Assembly: GCA_902472305.1 (NCBI GenBank)
Contig: CABRNK010000024.1
Coordinates: forward strand, 1-40,317
DNA length: 40,317 bases
Direction: 5' to 3'
Source: Hominenteromicrobium sp900549945
GTDB lineage: Bacteria > Bacillota > Clostridia > Oscillospirales > Acutalibacteraceae
Position 1 is the first letter of the stretch; each line of letters begins with the position of its first letter. Both the position numbers and the translations under genes were made by a program. The notes under the pieces are model-generated. The model was given only the letters and a program-made list of their open reading frames with translations, ran no database searches and was not told the origin of the DNA. Positions 25,190-33,887 of the stretch are shown here, one piece after another.

Positions 25190-25267
25190 ATGCCGCAGCG
25201 CGCAGACCAGACCAGACCAGACCAGACCAGACCAGACCAGACCAGACCAGACCAGACGGTATTCTAA
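25190..25267 (+). CDS. Short leader ORF through the pentanucleotide repeat
   Basis: A 25-codon frame begins ATGCCGCAG behind GGAAAGGAG (11 bases) and reads through the repeat as repeating DQTRP, then stops at 25265-25267. It is in the same frame as the downstream gene. A change of one repeat unit shifts the reading frame and moves the stop ~75-125 bases downstream, but in no frame does it run into the ubiquitin gene. It may be a leader peptide whose translation affects the hairpin, or simply open by chance. Confidence 0.35.
   Translation: MPQRADQTRPDQTRPDQTRPDQTVF
25206..25255 (+). repeat. Pentanucleotide microsatellite, ten ACCAG units
   Basis: Ten perfect tandem copies of ACCAG lie in the leader of the ubiquitin gene. 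Such perfect short repeats gain and lose units by slippage and often mark phase-variable genes. A unit length of 5 changes the frame of any ORF across it. Confidence 0.95.
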
Positions 25268-25282
25268 CTCTGGTCCTTTTTT
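25250..25282 (+). terminator. Possible attenuator made by the repeat in the ubiquitin leader
   Basis: The last repeat unit (GACCAGA, 25250-25256) can pair with TCTGGTC (25269-25275), followed by C and six T residues. This is a short terminator-like hairpin ahead of the gene. Any of the repeat units could form the left arm. The stem is only 7 bp, so efficiency is uncertain. Confidence 0.45.
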
Positions 25283-25408
25283 GCTGTCAAGCGGTAAATT
25301 TCAATCATTTTTTCAAGGCGCAGCCTGTCCGTTTTTTCGCGGATGGGCCGCGCTTTAATTTTTGATCCCAAGCCATCAATACTCAAAACACAAAGGATGA
25401 AGCATATC

Positions 25409-26401
25409 ATGAAGAAAAAATTACTGCACCGCCTGTGCCTCACACTGATCGTCGCCGCCCTGCTCACTGTTTTTTCGACCACGGCGTTTGCCATGCAGAT
25501 TTTCGTAAAGACACTGACCGGCAAGCACATCACACTCGAGGTGGAGCCCACGGACAGGATTGAAGATGTCAAAGCAAAGATTCAGGACAAGGAGGGTATT
25601 CCCCCTTATCAGCAGGAGCTGATCTACGCCGGAACGCAGCTTGAAGACGGCAACACCTTGCAGGATTACAGCATCCAAAAGGACAGCACGCTCCATCTCG
25701 GATTAAAGACATGCACAGACACAGCGCACCTCCGGCCTTTGCAAAAAACCGAAGCCACGCCGCCCACGCATTTGACCGAGGGCAATATCGCGTACTGGTA
25801 CTGCGACGACTGCCAGCGGTATTACAGCGATGAAAACGGCACCGCCAAAATTACGCTTGCGGATACGGTTTCGCCCAAACTCCCGGAGCACACTGCCGAC
25901 GGTACCGGCTGGTACACCGACGCGAGCGGCCACTGGAACACCTGCGCGTGCGGCGAAAAGCTGAACGCGGCCGCGCACACGCTGGAGTGGGTCACGGACA
26001 AGGAGGCCACGGCGACGGAGGCAGGCCAAAAGCACGAGGAATGCGCGGTCTGCGGCTACAAGCTGGCCGCGGTCGAGATTCCGGCGCTCGGCACGCCGAC
26101 CCCTGCCCCAAGCGCCTCGCCCGCGCCGACCGTAACCCCGGCGCCGACAACCACGCCTGCCCCGACCGTAACCCCGGCCCCGACAACGACGCCCGCCCCG
26201 AGCACTTCGCCGGAGACAACACCGGCCCCGACCGCCGCGCCGGAGGCCACGGCCTCCCCTGCGCCGACCGCGACGCCGGAGCCGGGCCTCGGCCCCAAGA
26301 CGGGCGACGCAGGCGTTTCCGCGCTCTGGTTCGCTCTGCCGGCCCTCTCCGCGCTCGGCCTCGCCGGCGCAGCAGCCGCGCGGCGGCGGAAATCCCGCTG
26401 A
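25409..26401 (+). CDS. Secreted, sortase-anchored surface protein with an N-terminal ubiquitin domain
   Basis: The 330-residue protein has, in order: a signal peptide (1-28, ending TTAFA); a ubiquitin domain (29-100) starting MQIFVKTLTGK exactly at the predicted cleavage point; a Cys-pair domain (101-222: CDDC, CACG, CAVC) of the kind found in Firmicutes surface proteins; a Thr/Pro/Ala repeat linker (~223-292); a GPKTGD sortase-type motif (295-300), membrane segment and RRRKSR tail. By hand alignment 58 of the first 72 ubiquitin positions equal the human protein. Lys6, 11, 27, 29, 33 and 63, Leu8, Ile44 and His68 are kept; Lys48 is Thr, Arg42 is Glu, Val70 is Gly. The C-terminal RLRGG is absent (KTCTD), so it cannot be conjugated as such. 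The ATG at 25409 follows AAAGGATG. GC is lower than in its neighbours, suggesting transfer. Function is unknown; host mimicry is an inference. Confidence 0.95.
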   Translation: MKKKLLHRLCLTLIVAALLTVFSTTAFAMQIFVKTLTGKHITLEVEPTDRIEDVKAKIQDKEGIPPYQQELIYAGTQLEDGNTLQDYSIQKDSTLHLGLKTCTDTAHLRPLQKTEATPPTHLTEGNIAYWYCDDCQRYYSDENGTAKITLADTVSPKLPEHTADGTGWYTDASGHWNTCACGEKLNAAAHTLEWVTDKEATATEAGQKHEECAVCGYKLAAVEIPALGTPTPAPSASPAPTVTPAPTTTPAPTVTPAPTTTPAPSTSPETTPAPTAAPEATASPAPTATPEPGLGPKTGDAGVSALWFALPALSALGLAGAAAARRRKSR

Positions 26402-26451
26402 TTTCCCCGCACGGGAGCGCCCGCGCGAATGACCTGCCGCAATAAAACATA

Positions 26452-26498
26452 ACAGCCGAACCGCCCGCAGCCTTCTGAGCCGCGGGCGGTTCGGCTGT
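26452..26498. terminator. Bidirectional terminator between convergent genes
   Basis: A perfect 17-bp stem (ACAGCCGAACCGCCCGC and its complement) with a 13-base loop, followed by TTTT on the plus strand. It separates the surface ubiquitin gene from the HAAS membrane gene. Confidence 0.85.
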
Positions 26499-26518
26499 TT
26501 TGGGCCGGCGCGCATCCC

Positions 26519-27568
26519 TTACCGCGCGGCAGATTTTTCCGCCGGCGCCGCGCCGTACCGCAGCGCTTTGTACACGGCCGTGCCGACCTCCAAGCACGTC
26601 GCCAGCACGCAGAGGCCGAACAGGATGCTCGAGGCCGCATCGCCGTTCCAGTACGCCGTCCACTGCGGGGCAGCGCCGAGCAGTTCCTGCAGCTCCGCGG
26701 CAAAATTGGGGTTCCAAACCGGGAACACCTTGAGCACGATATAGCTCAGAACGAGCTGTACTGCGCCGCAAACGATGCTGCTGACCATGACCGGCCTGCC
26801 GTAGCGCCCGGCTGCGAGCTGCACAACCTCGTCGATGAGGCCGACGGCAAGGCTCAGCACAAAAACGGGCAGAATTTTATGCCACTGCGCGAGGTTGAAC
26901 ACGGGCACGGCCTGCATCACTTCGCCGTTCCACCGCATGGCGCTGAAAACCGACGGCGTGAAGATCAGCAGCACGCAGAAGATCACGATGAACACGATGC
27001 CGACGATGTTGTCCCCGCGGCTGATCTCAGCCTTTTTGTGCGGCACCGCCTCGAGCGCCGCCGGCGTCCAAGCCGCGGCATTCCGCCGCCCGCCGCTCTC
27101 AAAGCGCACGCGATGCCGCTCCATAAGTGCGAAGATCAGCGTGACCGCGCCGAACGCGCCCAAGCAGGCCGCGAAAGCCTCCGCCAAACCGCCGGCGACG
27201 CCCTGCACTGCGGCCGTCACGCCCGCCTGCATCACGCCCTCCAATGCCGCGGCACCGCGCACGCCCTCGATCGCGCCTGCCGCGAGCGAGGCCGCCGCAG
27301 TGCAGATCAGCACGATACGCAGCAGCCAGACGTAATTCTCAAAATACGCCGGGCCGATCAAATACCGCGCGCCGTCCTGATATTTTTTCGCAAACTCCGC
27401 CGGGTCGCCGAGCCGCGCCAGCACCGATTCCATCGTGTCGCCGTCCTCCAGCATGTCGCCGATCAGCTCCTCCAGTTCGCGCGCAACCTCCTGCCGCTGG
27501 CTTTTGGGCAGCCGGCGCGTCACGGCGTAAACATAGCGCTCCATCCATTCCTGCTCAACCGGGTTCAT
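26519..27568 (-). CDS. HAAS-type (DUF1700-like) membrane protein paired with PadR
   Basis: The 349-residue protein starts with an HAAS-like helical domain (residues ~5-70: WMERYVYAVTRRLPKSQRQE, later LARLGDPAEFAKKY) followed by about six membrane segments. HAAS domains are encoded next to PadR regulators in many Firmicutes and are thought to signal envelope or transport state to them. The ATG at 27568 follows GGGAGAAG. It overlaps the PadR gene by 14 bases. The exact function is unknown. Confidence 0.85.
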   Translation of the reverse strand: MNPVEQEWMERYVYAVTRRLPKSQRQEVARELEELIGDMLEDGDTMESVLARLGDPAEFAKKYQDGARYLIGPAYFENYVWLLRIVLICTAAASLAAGAIEGVRGAAALEGVMQAGVTAAVQGVAGGLAEAFAACLGAFGAVTLIFALMERHRVRFESGGRRNAAAWTPAALEAVPHKKAEISRGDNIVGIVFIVIFCVLLIFTPSVFSAMRWNGEVMQAVPVFNLAQWHKILPVFVLSLAVGLIDEVVQLAAGRYGRPVMVSSIVCGAVQLVLSYIVLKVFPVWNPNFAAELQELLGAAPQWTAYWNGDAASSILFGLCVLATCLEVGTAVYKALRYGAAPAEKSAAR

Positions 27569-27953
27569 CGTTTCTTCTCCCTTCTCCCGTGCGCGGCGCT
27601 TCGCACGCCGCGCGGCTCTCCTTTTTCAACAGGCCCTCCACACCGGCCGCCATCTCCCGCCACTGGCATTTCAGGGCTTCAAAGATCTCGTCGCCGAACG
27701 GCGTGCGGGTGTAATACTTGCGCGGCTTCGGGCCGTCTGTTTCCCAGCGGCTCTCCAAAAGCCCCTGCCTTTCGAGCCGGCGCAAAAGCGGGTACAGCGT
27801 ATTCGGGTCGATGGCGACCACTTTCTCCTCCATGCACTGCACGAGGGAATACCCGTAGCGCGGCACATCCATCTGGCTGAGCACGCTCAGCACCAGCGTC
27901 CCCCGGCGCAGCTCTAAAAGCAAACTTTCCAAAAGGCCGCGTTCCTCGCCCAT
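27555..27953 (-). CDS. PadR-family transcriptional regulator
   Basis: The 132-residue protein has a winged helix with the PadR pattern: RRGTLVLSVLSQ, YGYSLVQCM and DPNTLYPLLRRLERQGLL (about 15-65), then RKYYTRTPFG and a C-terminal helical dimer segment. PadR proteins repress their own operon and detox or transport genes. The ATG at 27953 has GGGGGGTGA upstream; the longer frame is not coding. The overlapping downstream gene is the HAAS membrane partner. Confidence 0.93.
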   Translation of the reverse strand: MGEERGLLESLLLELRRGTLVLSVLSQMDVPRYGYSLVQCMEEKVVAIDPNTLYPLLRRLERQGLLESRWETDGPKPRKYYTRTPFGDEIFEALKCQWREMAAGVEGLLKKESRAACEAPRTGEGRRNDEPG

Positions 27954-28023
27954 CCGTATCACCCCCCTGCCGTACAGCGCGGGGCGCGGCAGTCCGCCGC
28001 GTCTGCCCCCTGCCTTTGATTTC

Positions 28024-28053
28024 ATTATACTGTATATTACACACTATTGTCAA
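28024..28053 (-). promoter_or_regulatory. Consensus promoter of the padR operon
   Basis: On the minus strand a perfect TTGACA (28048-28053) and TATAAT (28024-28029) are 18 bases apart. The spacer is AT-rich and holds GTAATATAC, which could be part of a PadR site. Confidence 0.8.
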
Positions 28054-28135
28054 TATTAAAATAAATAAAATTCACCTTACAGCCGCCCGCTAAGGCTCCG
28101 CCGCGGCGCGCTGCCCGGCCTGCCCCCCAAAAGCA

Positions 28136-28181
28136 AAAAGGCGGAGACCGCGCGCTTTTTCCGTGCCGTCTCCGCCTTTTA
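28136..28181 (-). terminator. Terminator of the pst-pho operon
   Basis: AAAAGGCGGAGAC pairs with GTCTCCGCCTTTT across a ~20-base loop, 20 bases after the phoR stop, with T-runs on both sides. Confidence 0.85.
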
Positions 28182-28200
28182 TTTGTTTTTGTGCCGCGGG

Positions 28201-29874
28201 TCAGAACGTGATCCGCACCGTGGTGCCCTCTCCCTCGCGGCTTTGCAGGGCGACGTGCGCGTTGTGGAACGCCGCGCCGTGCTTGACGATCGAGAGGCCG
28301 AGGCCCGTGCCGCCGATCTGCTTCGAGCGGCTCTTATCCACGCGGTAGAAGCGCTCGAACACGCGCTCGCGGTCGCGCTCGGGGATGCCGATGCCGTCGT
28401 CCGCCACCTCGATGAACGCGCTGCCCGCCTGCATGCCGGCCGTGATGCGCACGCTGCCGCCGGCGCGGCTGTACTTCACCGCGTTATCGGCGAGGTTGAA
28501 AATCATCTCGTCCAGAATGCGGGGCACGCCCGTCACGACGGCCGGGCCGCCAAACACCTCGATGTGGATGCCGTTCTGCTCGGCGGCGCTGTGCAGGCGC
28601 TCCGCCACGTCGCGCGCGATCGCGTGCAGATCCGCCTCTGTGCGCTCGAGCTCCACCGCGCGCTCGTCGAGCTGCGAGAGCTTGATGATGTCCTCGACAA
28701 GCGTGATCAGGCGCTGCGTCTCGTTGTAGATGTTCCCGGCAAAGCGCGGGATATCCTCGCTGCGGACGAGGCCGTTGCGGATGATCTCCGCATAGCCGGA
28801 AATCGAGGTGAGCGGCGTCTTGAGCTCGTGCGAAACGTTCGCCGTGAACTCGCGGCGCATGCGCTCGCTCTCCTCCCGCTCGGTGACGTCGAGCAGCACG
28901 ATGACCGCGCCGCGCACGCCGCTTTCGCCCATGACCGGGTTCGCAATCAAATTGTAGCTGCGCGTGCCGATGCGGGTCACGCGCTCGCTCGCCGTGCCGC
29001 TGAGCGCCGAATCGACGGCCTCGCGGAAATCGTGGCTGCGGTTGAAGGTGAGCACGCTCTCGTGGCGGTGCCCGGTATCGCCGTCCACACCGAGCAGGCG
29101 CACGGCGCTCGTGTTGTAGGAGAGCACATCGCCGCGCGAATCGACGACGATAAAGCCCTCGCGCATATTTTCGGTGATGGCCGTGAACTCGTTCTGCTTG
29201 CGGTTGAGCTCCTCCATCTTCTCCTGAATCGTTTCGTTCTGGTGCTCGATGCGCAGAAAGAGCGGCGCAAGCTCGTCATACACGTCGTTTTCCATCGGGT
29301 GGTCGAGGTCGATGTTGTTGATCGGTGCGACGATCTGCTTCGTGCGGTGGGTGGAGAGAAACACCGCGAAGAGCAAAATCACGACGGAGCACAGCACCAT
29401 CCACGGCACCATGCGCTCGATCGAGCCGAACACCGTTTTCATGCCGACCGAAAGGCGCAGCACGCGCCCGTCGTCCATCCGCACCGCGTAGTTATACGAC
29501 TGCATGTTGACCGTCTCCGATTCGCGGATCGACTCGCCCGTGCCCTTCTCGCGCGCGGCGGCGACCTCGGGGCGGTCGCCGTGGTTTTCCATGCTGTCCA
29601 CATCCGCCACGCTGTCAAACGACACGGAGCCGTCCGCCTCGACGAGTGTGACGCGCACCGACTGCGCGCCCGTGCCGTAGCCGGCGGAGCTGATGTGGCT
29701 GAGGTAATCCGCCTGCTGCTCGATGCCGCTGCGGATGTACTCGCTCTCCACCATTGTGGAATTTTTGATGATCTCGAGCGAATCGTAATACGAGACGACG
29801 CCGGAAAGCACCATCGAGAACACGATGGAGACGAGCGCGATCATCGTCATGCTCCAGATTATTTTCTTTTTCAT
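28201..29874 (-). CDS. phoR: Phosphate-sensing histidine kinase
   Basis: The 557-residue kinase has two membrane segments (~7-29 and ~155-174) around an extracellular domain of ~125 residues, then HAMP-like and PAS regions (~225-335), a phosphoacceptor box FTANVSHELKTPLTSISGY (His349) and an ATP-binding domain with NLADNAVKYS and GTGLGLSIVK. It phosphorylates the response regulator encoded just upstream, whose stop overlaps its start (ATGA). With pst genes and phoU in one operon, this is PhoR-like, controlling phosphate-starvation genes. Confidence 0.92.
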   Translation of the reverse strand: MKKKIIWSMTMIALVSIVFSMVLSGVVSYYDSLEIIKNSTMVESEYIRSGIEQQADYLSHISSAGYGTGAQSVRVTLVEADGSVSFDSVADVDSMENHGDRPEVAAAREKGTGESIRESETVNMQSYNYAVRMDDGRVLRLSVGMKTVFGSIERMVPWMVLCSVVILLFAVFLSTHRTKQIVAPINNIDLDHPMENDVYDELAPLFLRIEHQNETIQEKMEELNRKQNEFTAITENMREGFIVVDSRGDVLSYNTSAVRLLGVDGDTGHRHESVLTFNRSHDFREAVDSALSGTASERVTRIGTRSYNLIANPVMGESGVRGAVIVLLDVTEREESERMRREFTANVSHELKTPLTSISGYAEIIRNGLVRSEDIPRFAGNIYNETQRLITLVEDIIKLSQLDERAVELERTEADLHAIARDVAERLHSAAEQNGIHIEVFGGPAVVTGVPRILDEMIFNLADNAVKYSRAGGSVRITAGMQAGSAFIEVADDGIGIPERDRERVFERFYRVDKSRSKQIGGTGLGLSIVKHGAAFHNAHVALQSREGEGTTVRITF

Positions 29875-30578
29875 GCTTCGTCATGCCCCCCTTCCGCCGG
29901 CTTTGCCGCCTTTTCGGCGATGCGGTAGCCGACGCCGCGCACCGTTTCGATCAGGCCGCCCATCGCGCCGAGCTTCTGGCGCAGCGTGCGGATATGCACG
30001 TCCACCGTGCGGGTTTCGCCGCTGTAGTTGTAGTCCCAGATCTTCGTGAGAATCTGGTCGCGCGTCAGCACGACGCCGCGGTTCTCGAGCAGGTAGCAGA
30101 GCAGCTCGAACTCCTTGTAGGTCAGCGAAACCTCGCGGCCCTCCACCGTCACGTTACGGCGCTTGACGTCGACAAACAGCGCGTCGGCCGCATAGTGCTT
30201 TTCGTCGCTCTGCTTTGCGGCGCGGCGCAGCAGCGCCTTCACGCGCGAGACGAGCTCCATCATGCCGAAGGGCTTTGGGATGTAGTCGTCCGCGCCGCTG
30301 TCCAGCCCCACGACGCGGTCGTATTCGGTGCTTTTCGCCGTCAGCATAATCACAGGCAGATCGGCCGTTTCCGCGTCGCCGCGCAGGCGCTTTAGGATGT
30401 GCAGGCCGTCCTCGTCGGGCAGCATGATGTCGAGCAGCACGAGCGCCGGCTGCGCCTTTTCGACCGCCTCCCAAAACTGCGCCGCCGTCGGAAAGCCCTT
30501 CGCCTCGAAGCCCGTCGTGCGCAGCGTGTAGATCACGAGCTCGCGGATGCTGTCGTCGTCTTCAACAAGATAAATCAT
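29871..30578 (-). CDS. phoB: Phosphate response regulator, OmpR/PhoB type
   Basis: The 235-residue protein has a receiver domain (EDDDS at 6-10, phosphoacceptor Asp50 in LLDIMLPDEDG, Lys in DDYIPKPFG) and a C-terminal winged helix (from ~130, with VSLTYKEFELLCYLLENRG and RTVDVHIRTLRQKLG). It likely binds Pho boxes such as those in front of pstS. The start ATG at 30578 has AAAGGA 12 bases upstream; the long open frame before it overlaps phoU and is not used. Confidence 0.92.
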   Translation of the reverse strand: MIYLVEDDDSIRELVIYTLRTTGFEAKGFPTAAQFWEAVEKAQPALVLLDIMLPDEDGLHILKRLRGDAETADLPVIMLTAKSTEYDRVVGLDSGADDYIPKPFGMMELVSRVKALLRRAAKQSDEKHYAADALFVDVKRRNVTVEGREVSLTYKEFELLCYLLENRGVVLTRDQILTKIWDYNYSGETRTVDVHIRTLRQKLGAMGGLIETVRGVGYRIAEKAAKPAEGGHDEA

Positions 30579-30625
30579 AGGACAGAATGTTCCTTTCCCG
30601 GGGCGGGCCGTGCCGCCCCCGTAAA

Positions 30626-31264
30626 TCAGCCGTGCTGGCCGGTGGCCGCAAACTCCACCCACTCGGCGATGTTGACCGCGTGGTCGCCGATGCGCTCGAA
30701 ATACTTCGCGATCATCAGAAGGTCGATGCAGTCCTCGCCGTTCGCATGGTCGCGCGCGATCAGCTCGACGAGCTCCTTCTTCACGCGGTTGAAGAGCGCA
30801 TCGACCACATCGTCGTACGCCTGCACCGCGCGGGCCAGCGCGAGGTCGCGGCGGACGAACGAATCGACGCTGTCCGTCACCATCTTGACCGTCGCGCGCG
30901 CCATTTCGGCGATGTGGAGCTGGCTGTCCATGCCGTTCCCCTCGAGGTGCGCGGTCATCTCGGCGATGTCCGCGGCCTGATCGCCGATGCGCTCCATGTC
31001 GGAGATCATTTTGAGCGCCGAGGAGATCAGGCGCAGGTCGCTCGCAACCGGCTGCTGCTGTAACAGAAGCCGCATGCAGAGCGATTCGATGTCGCGCTCC
31101 TTGCGGTCGATCTCGTGGTCGGTGTCGTAAACGGTCTGGCGGAATTCGTCCGTCGGCGTCTCGAGCGTCTTTGCCGCCTGCGAGATCACGTCCTCGCACA
31201 AAGCGCCCATGCGGATCAGCTCCACGTTCAGCCTTTCAAGCTGCTCGTCAAATCGGTTTCTCAT
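30626..31264 (-). CDS. phoU: Phosphate transport system regulator PhoU
   Basis: The 212-residue all-helical protein has two repeats with metal-binding signatures: SDMERIGDQAADIAE (~88-102) and KYFERIGDHAVNIAEW (~190-205). PhoU links PstSCAB activity to PhoR signalling and limits phosphate uptake. It lies between pstB and phoB in the same operon. Confidence 0.96.
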   Translation of the reverse strand: MRNRFDEQLERLNVELIRMGALCEDVISQAAKTLETPTDEFRQTVYDTDHEIDRKERDIESLCMRLLLQQQPVASDLRLISSALKMISDMERIGDQAADIAEMTAHLEGNGMDSQLHIAEMARATVKMVTDSVDSFVRRDLALARAVQAYDDVVDALFNRVKKELVELIARDHANGEDCIDLLMIAKYFERIGDHAVNIAEWVEFAATGQHG

Positions 31265-31287
31265 AGCTTTACTTCCTTTCTGCGGTA

Positions 31288-32037
31288 TCAGCCGAAGCGG
31301 CCGGTGATATAGTCCTCCGTGCGCTTATCCTTCGGCATGGAGAAAAGCGTTTCGGTCTTTCCGAATTCGATCATGTCGCCCAGAAGGAAAAAGGCCGTGT
31401 TGTCCGAAATGCGGGCGGCCTGCTGCATGTTGTGCGTCACCATGATGATAGTATAATCCTTTTTGAGCTCCGCCGCAAGGTCTTCGATCTTGCTCGTCGA
31501 AATCGGGTCGAGCGCGGAGGTGGATTCGTCCATCAGCAGCACCTCGGGCTCCACGGCGAGCGCGCGGGCGATGCACAGGCGCTGCTGCTGCCCGCCGGAC
31601 ATGCCGAGCGCGTTCTTCTTCAGGCGGTCCTTCACCTCGTCCCAGATCGCGGCCTGCCGCAGGGAACGCTCGACGATCATATCGAGCTTCGCCTTGCTGC
31701 GCACGCCGTGGATGCGCGGGCCGTAGGCCACGTTGTCGTAAATGCTCATCGGGAACGGGTTTGCCTTCTGGAACACCATGCCGACGCGCTTTCTGAGCTG
31801 GTTCACGTCCATGCCCTTGTAAATATCCTCGCCCTCGAGCTTCACCTCGCCCTCGACGCGGCAGCCCTCGACGAGGTCGTTCATGCGGTTGAGCGTTTTC
31901 AGGTAGGTCGATTTGCCGCAGCCGGACGGGCCGATCAGCGCCGTAATCTCATGCGCGGGAATATCCAGCGTAATGCCCTTGAGCGCTTCAAAATTGCCGT
32001 ACCAGAGGTGCAGGTCCTTCGTTTCAATAATTCCCAT
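31288..32037 (-). CDS. pstB: Phosphate ABC transporter ATPase PstB
   Basis: The 249-residue ATPase has Walker A GPSGCGKST (36-44), signature MSGGQQQR (146-153), Walker B VLLMDE (166-171), and the typical PstB start LWYGNFEALKGI. It powers phosphate uptake through PstC and PstA. Confidence 0.97.
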   Translation of the reverse strand: MGIIETKDLHLWYGNFEALKGITLDIPAHEITALIGPSGCGKSTYLKTLNRMNDLVEGCRVEGEVKLEGEDIYKGMDVNQLRKRVGMVFQKANPFPMSIYDNVAYGPRIHGVRSKAKLDMIVERSLRQAAIWDEVKDRLKKNALGMSGGQQQRLCIARALAVEPEVLLMDESTSALDPISTSKIEDLAAELKKDYTIIMVTHNMQQAARISDNTAFFLLGDMIEFGKTETLFSMPKDKRTEDYITGRFG

Positions 32038-32058
32038 AGTGGCTTGCCTCCCAAGTCC

Positions 32059-32910
32059 TCAGTTTTTTCGCAGCTTTTTGCCGGCGAGCTTCGCGGCAAG
32101 GTTGATGATGAACGCCAGAATCAGCAAAATCGTGGCGATCGCGAACGCGGCGTCGAATTCCGCGCGCTCGCTGGCGTACATGTAAAGCGCCACGGTCAGC
32201 GTAGAGCCGGGCGTGTTCGGCGTCACGGCCTGCGCGGGGCTCAGGATATTGTGCGCAACGCCCGCCGTGTAGAGCAGCGCGGCAGATTCGCCCACGATGC
32301 GGCCCACCGCGAGGATGCAGCCGGTAACGATGCCGTCCACCGAGGAGGGCAGCACCACGGTGCGGATCATGTGCCATTTTCCCGAGCCGAGGCCGAGCGC
32401 GCCCTCACGGTAGCTCTGCGGCACCGTTTTGAGGCTCTCCTGCGTTGTGCGCACCACGGTGGGCAGCGTCAGGATCACGAGCGTAAGCGAGCCGGCGATC
32501 AGGCTGCTCTGCAGGCCGAAGAACTCGACGAACACCAGCATGCCGACAAGGCCGAAGATGATGGACGGGATGCCCGAAAGCGTCTCCGTCGCAAATTCAA
32601 TGATGCGCACGAGCTTCTTGTTCGCGGCGTACTCCGTCAGGTAGATCGCCGCGCCGACGCCCAGCGGCAGCACGATGACGAGCGTGATCAGAATGACGTA
32701 CAGCGTGTTCAGAAGATCGGGCAGAATGCCGATCGTGCCCGAGCGCGGGCTCGGCTTTGTGGAGAGGAAATCCCACGAGATGTGCGGAATGCCCCGGAAA
32801 AAGATATAGCCGATGATGCCGACGAGGACAAGGCAGACGATCGCGATCGCGATATACATCAGCGCGCTGCGCAGCCCGTCCATAAAGCGGCGGTACGAAG
32901 ATCGTTTCAT
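32059..32910 (-). CDS. pstA: Phosphate ABC transporter permease PstA
   Basis: This ~283-residue permease has six membrane segments and the transporter EAA-like loop (REGALGLGSGKWHMIRTVVL). I chose the ATG at 32910, where GAGG is 7 bases upstream; a GTG two codons earlier overlaps it. It starts 9 bases after pstC. Confidence 0.95.
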   Translation of the reverse strand: MKRSSYRRFMDGLRSALMYIAIAIVCLVLVGIIGYIFFRGIPHISWDFLSTKPSPRSGTIGILPDLLNTLYVILITLVIVLPLGVGAAIYLTEYAANKKLVRIIEFATETLSGIPSIIFGLVGMLVFVEFFGLQSSLIAGSLTLVILTLPTVVRTTQESLKTVPQSYREGALGLGSGKWHMIRTVVLPSSVDGIVTGCILAVGRIVGESAALLYTAGVAHNILSPAQAVTPNTPGSTLTVALYMYASERAEFDAAFAIATILLILAFIINLAAKLAGKKLRKN

Positions 32911-32919
32911 TCCCACACC

Positions 32920-33789
32920 TCACTTTTCCTTCTTCTTCAAAAAGAAGTTCAAAACCATATTGATGAGCATGATGAAGCAGTACAGAATGAGCGCCACGGA
33001 GAACAGCGCCTGCCGGTGCAGGCCGCTCGAGTAGCTCATCTCGCCCGCGATGGCGGTCGTCAAGAAGCGGACGCTCGAGAACAGGGAGGGCATGTTCGCC
33101 ACATTGCCGCAGACCATCATGATCGCCATCGCCTCGCCCACCGCGCGGCCAATGCCGAGCACGACGGACGCCGCGATGCCGCTTTTCGCCGCCGGGAACG
33201 ACACCTTAAACACCGTTTCGTTCCACGTGGCGCCGAGCGCAAGGCTCGCCTCCTCGTATTCGCGCGGAACCGCCTTCAGCGCCGTTTCCGACACGCTGAT
33301 GATCGAGGGCAGCACCATGACCGTCAGCACGATAATCGAGGAGAAAAGGCCGACGCCGTCCGCCACATGGAACGCCTCGCGCACGAAGGGCACGAGCACC
33401 ATCATGCCCACAAGGCCGTACACGACCGAGGGTATGCCCGAAAGCAGGTCCACGGTGGGGCGCAGCACCTGATAGACGGGCTTCGGCGCCATTTTGCCGA
33501 GGTAGATCGCAAAGAGCAGGCCGAGCGGCACGCCGATGAGGATCGCGCCGAAGGTGCCGAGGACCGAGGTCAGAATGACCGGCAGAATGCCGAACTGGTC
33601 TGTGCTCGGCTTCCACACCGTGCCGGCCAGAAACTCGATGAGGCCGACCTCGCGGATCGCCGGTATGCCGGACACAACGAGATACCCGGTGATGACGATG
33701 ACGAAGCCGACGGCGGCGAGGCCGCACGCGGTGAGCAGCACGCGCATGACCGTTTCGGCAGCCCGCAGCACCGGACTTGTTTTTTTCAT
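32920..33789 (-). CDS. pstC: Phosphate ABC transporter permease PstC
   Basis: The 289-residue permease has six membrane segments; its EAA loop reads EYEEASLALGATWNETVFKV. It begins 98 bases after pstS, with a terminator-like hairpin in between that would give more PstS than permease. Confidence 0.95.
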   Translation of the reverse strand: MKKTSPVLRAAETVMRVLLTACGLAAVGFVIVITGYLVVSGIPAIREVGLIEFLAGTVWKPSTDQFGILPVILTSVLGTFGAILIGVPLGLLFAIYLGKMAPKPVYQVLRPTVDLLSGIPSVVYGLVGMMVLVPFVREAFHVADGVGLFSSIIVLTVMVLPSIISVSETALKAVPREYEEASLALGATWNETVFKVSFPAAKSGIAASVVLGIGRAVGEAMAIMMVCGNVANMPSLFSSVRFLTTAIAGEMSYSSGLHRQALFSVALILYCFIMLINMVLNFFLKKKEK

Positions 33790-33814
33790 ACCATTACTCC
33801 CTTATCCTTTCATG

Positions 33815-33846
33815 AAAAATGCGGGATGGAAAGCGCCCATCCCGCA
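33815..33846 (-). terminator. Partial terminator between pstS and pstC
   Basis: On the minus strand TGCGGGATGG and CCATCCCGCA form a perfect 10-bp stem followed by TTTTT. Reading through it must occur for pstC expression; such hairpins set a high ratio of binding protein to permease. Confidence 0.8.
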
Positions 33847-33887
33847 TCACGGTTCTCAAATCTTCAGGCGGTCCCTTTGGGCGGAAC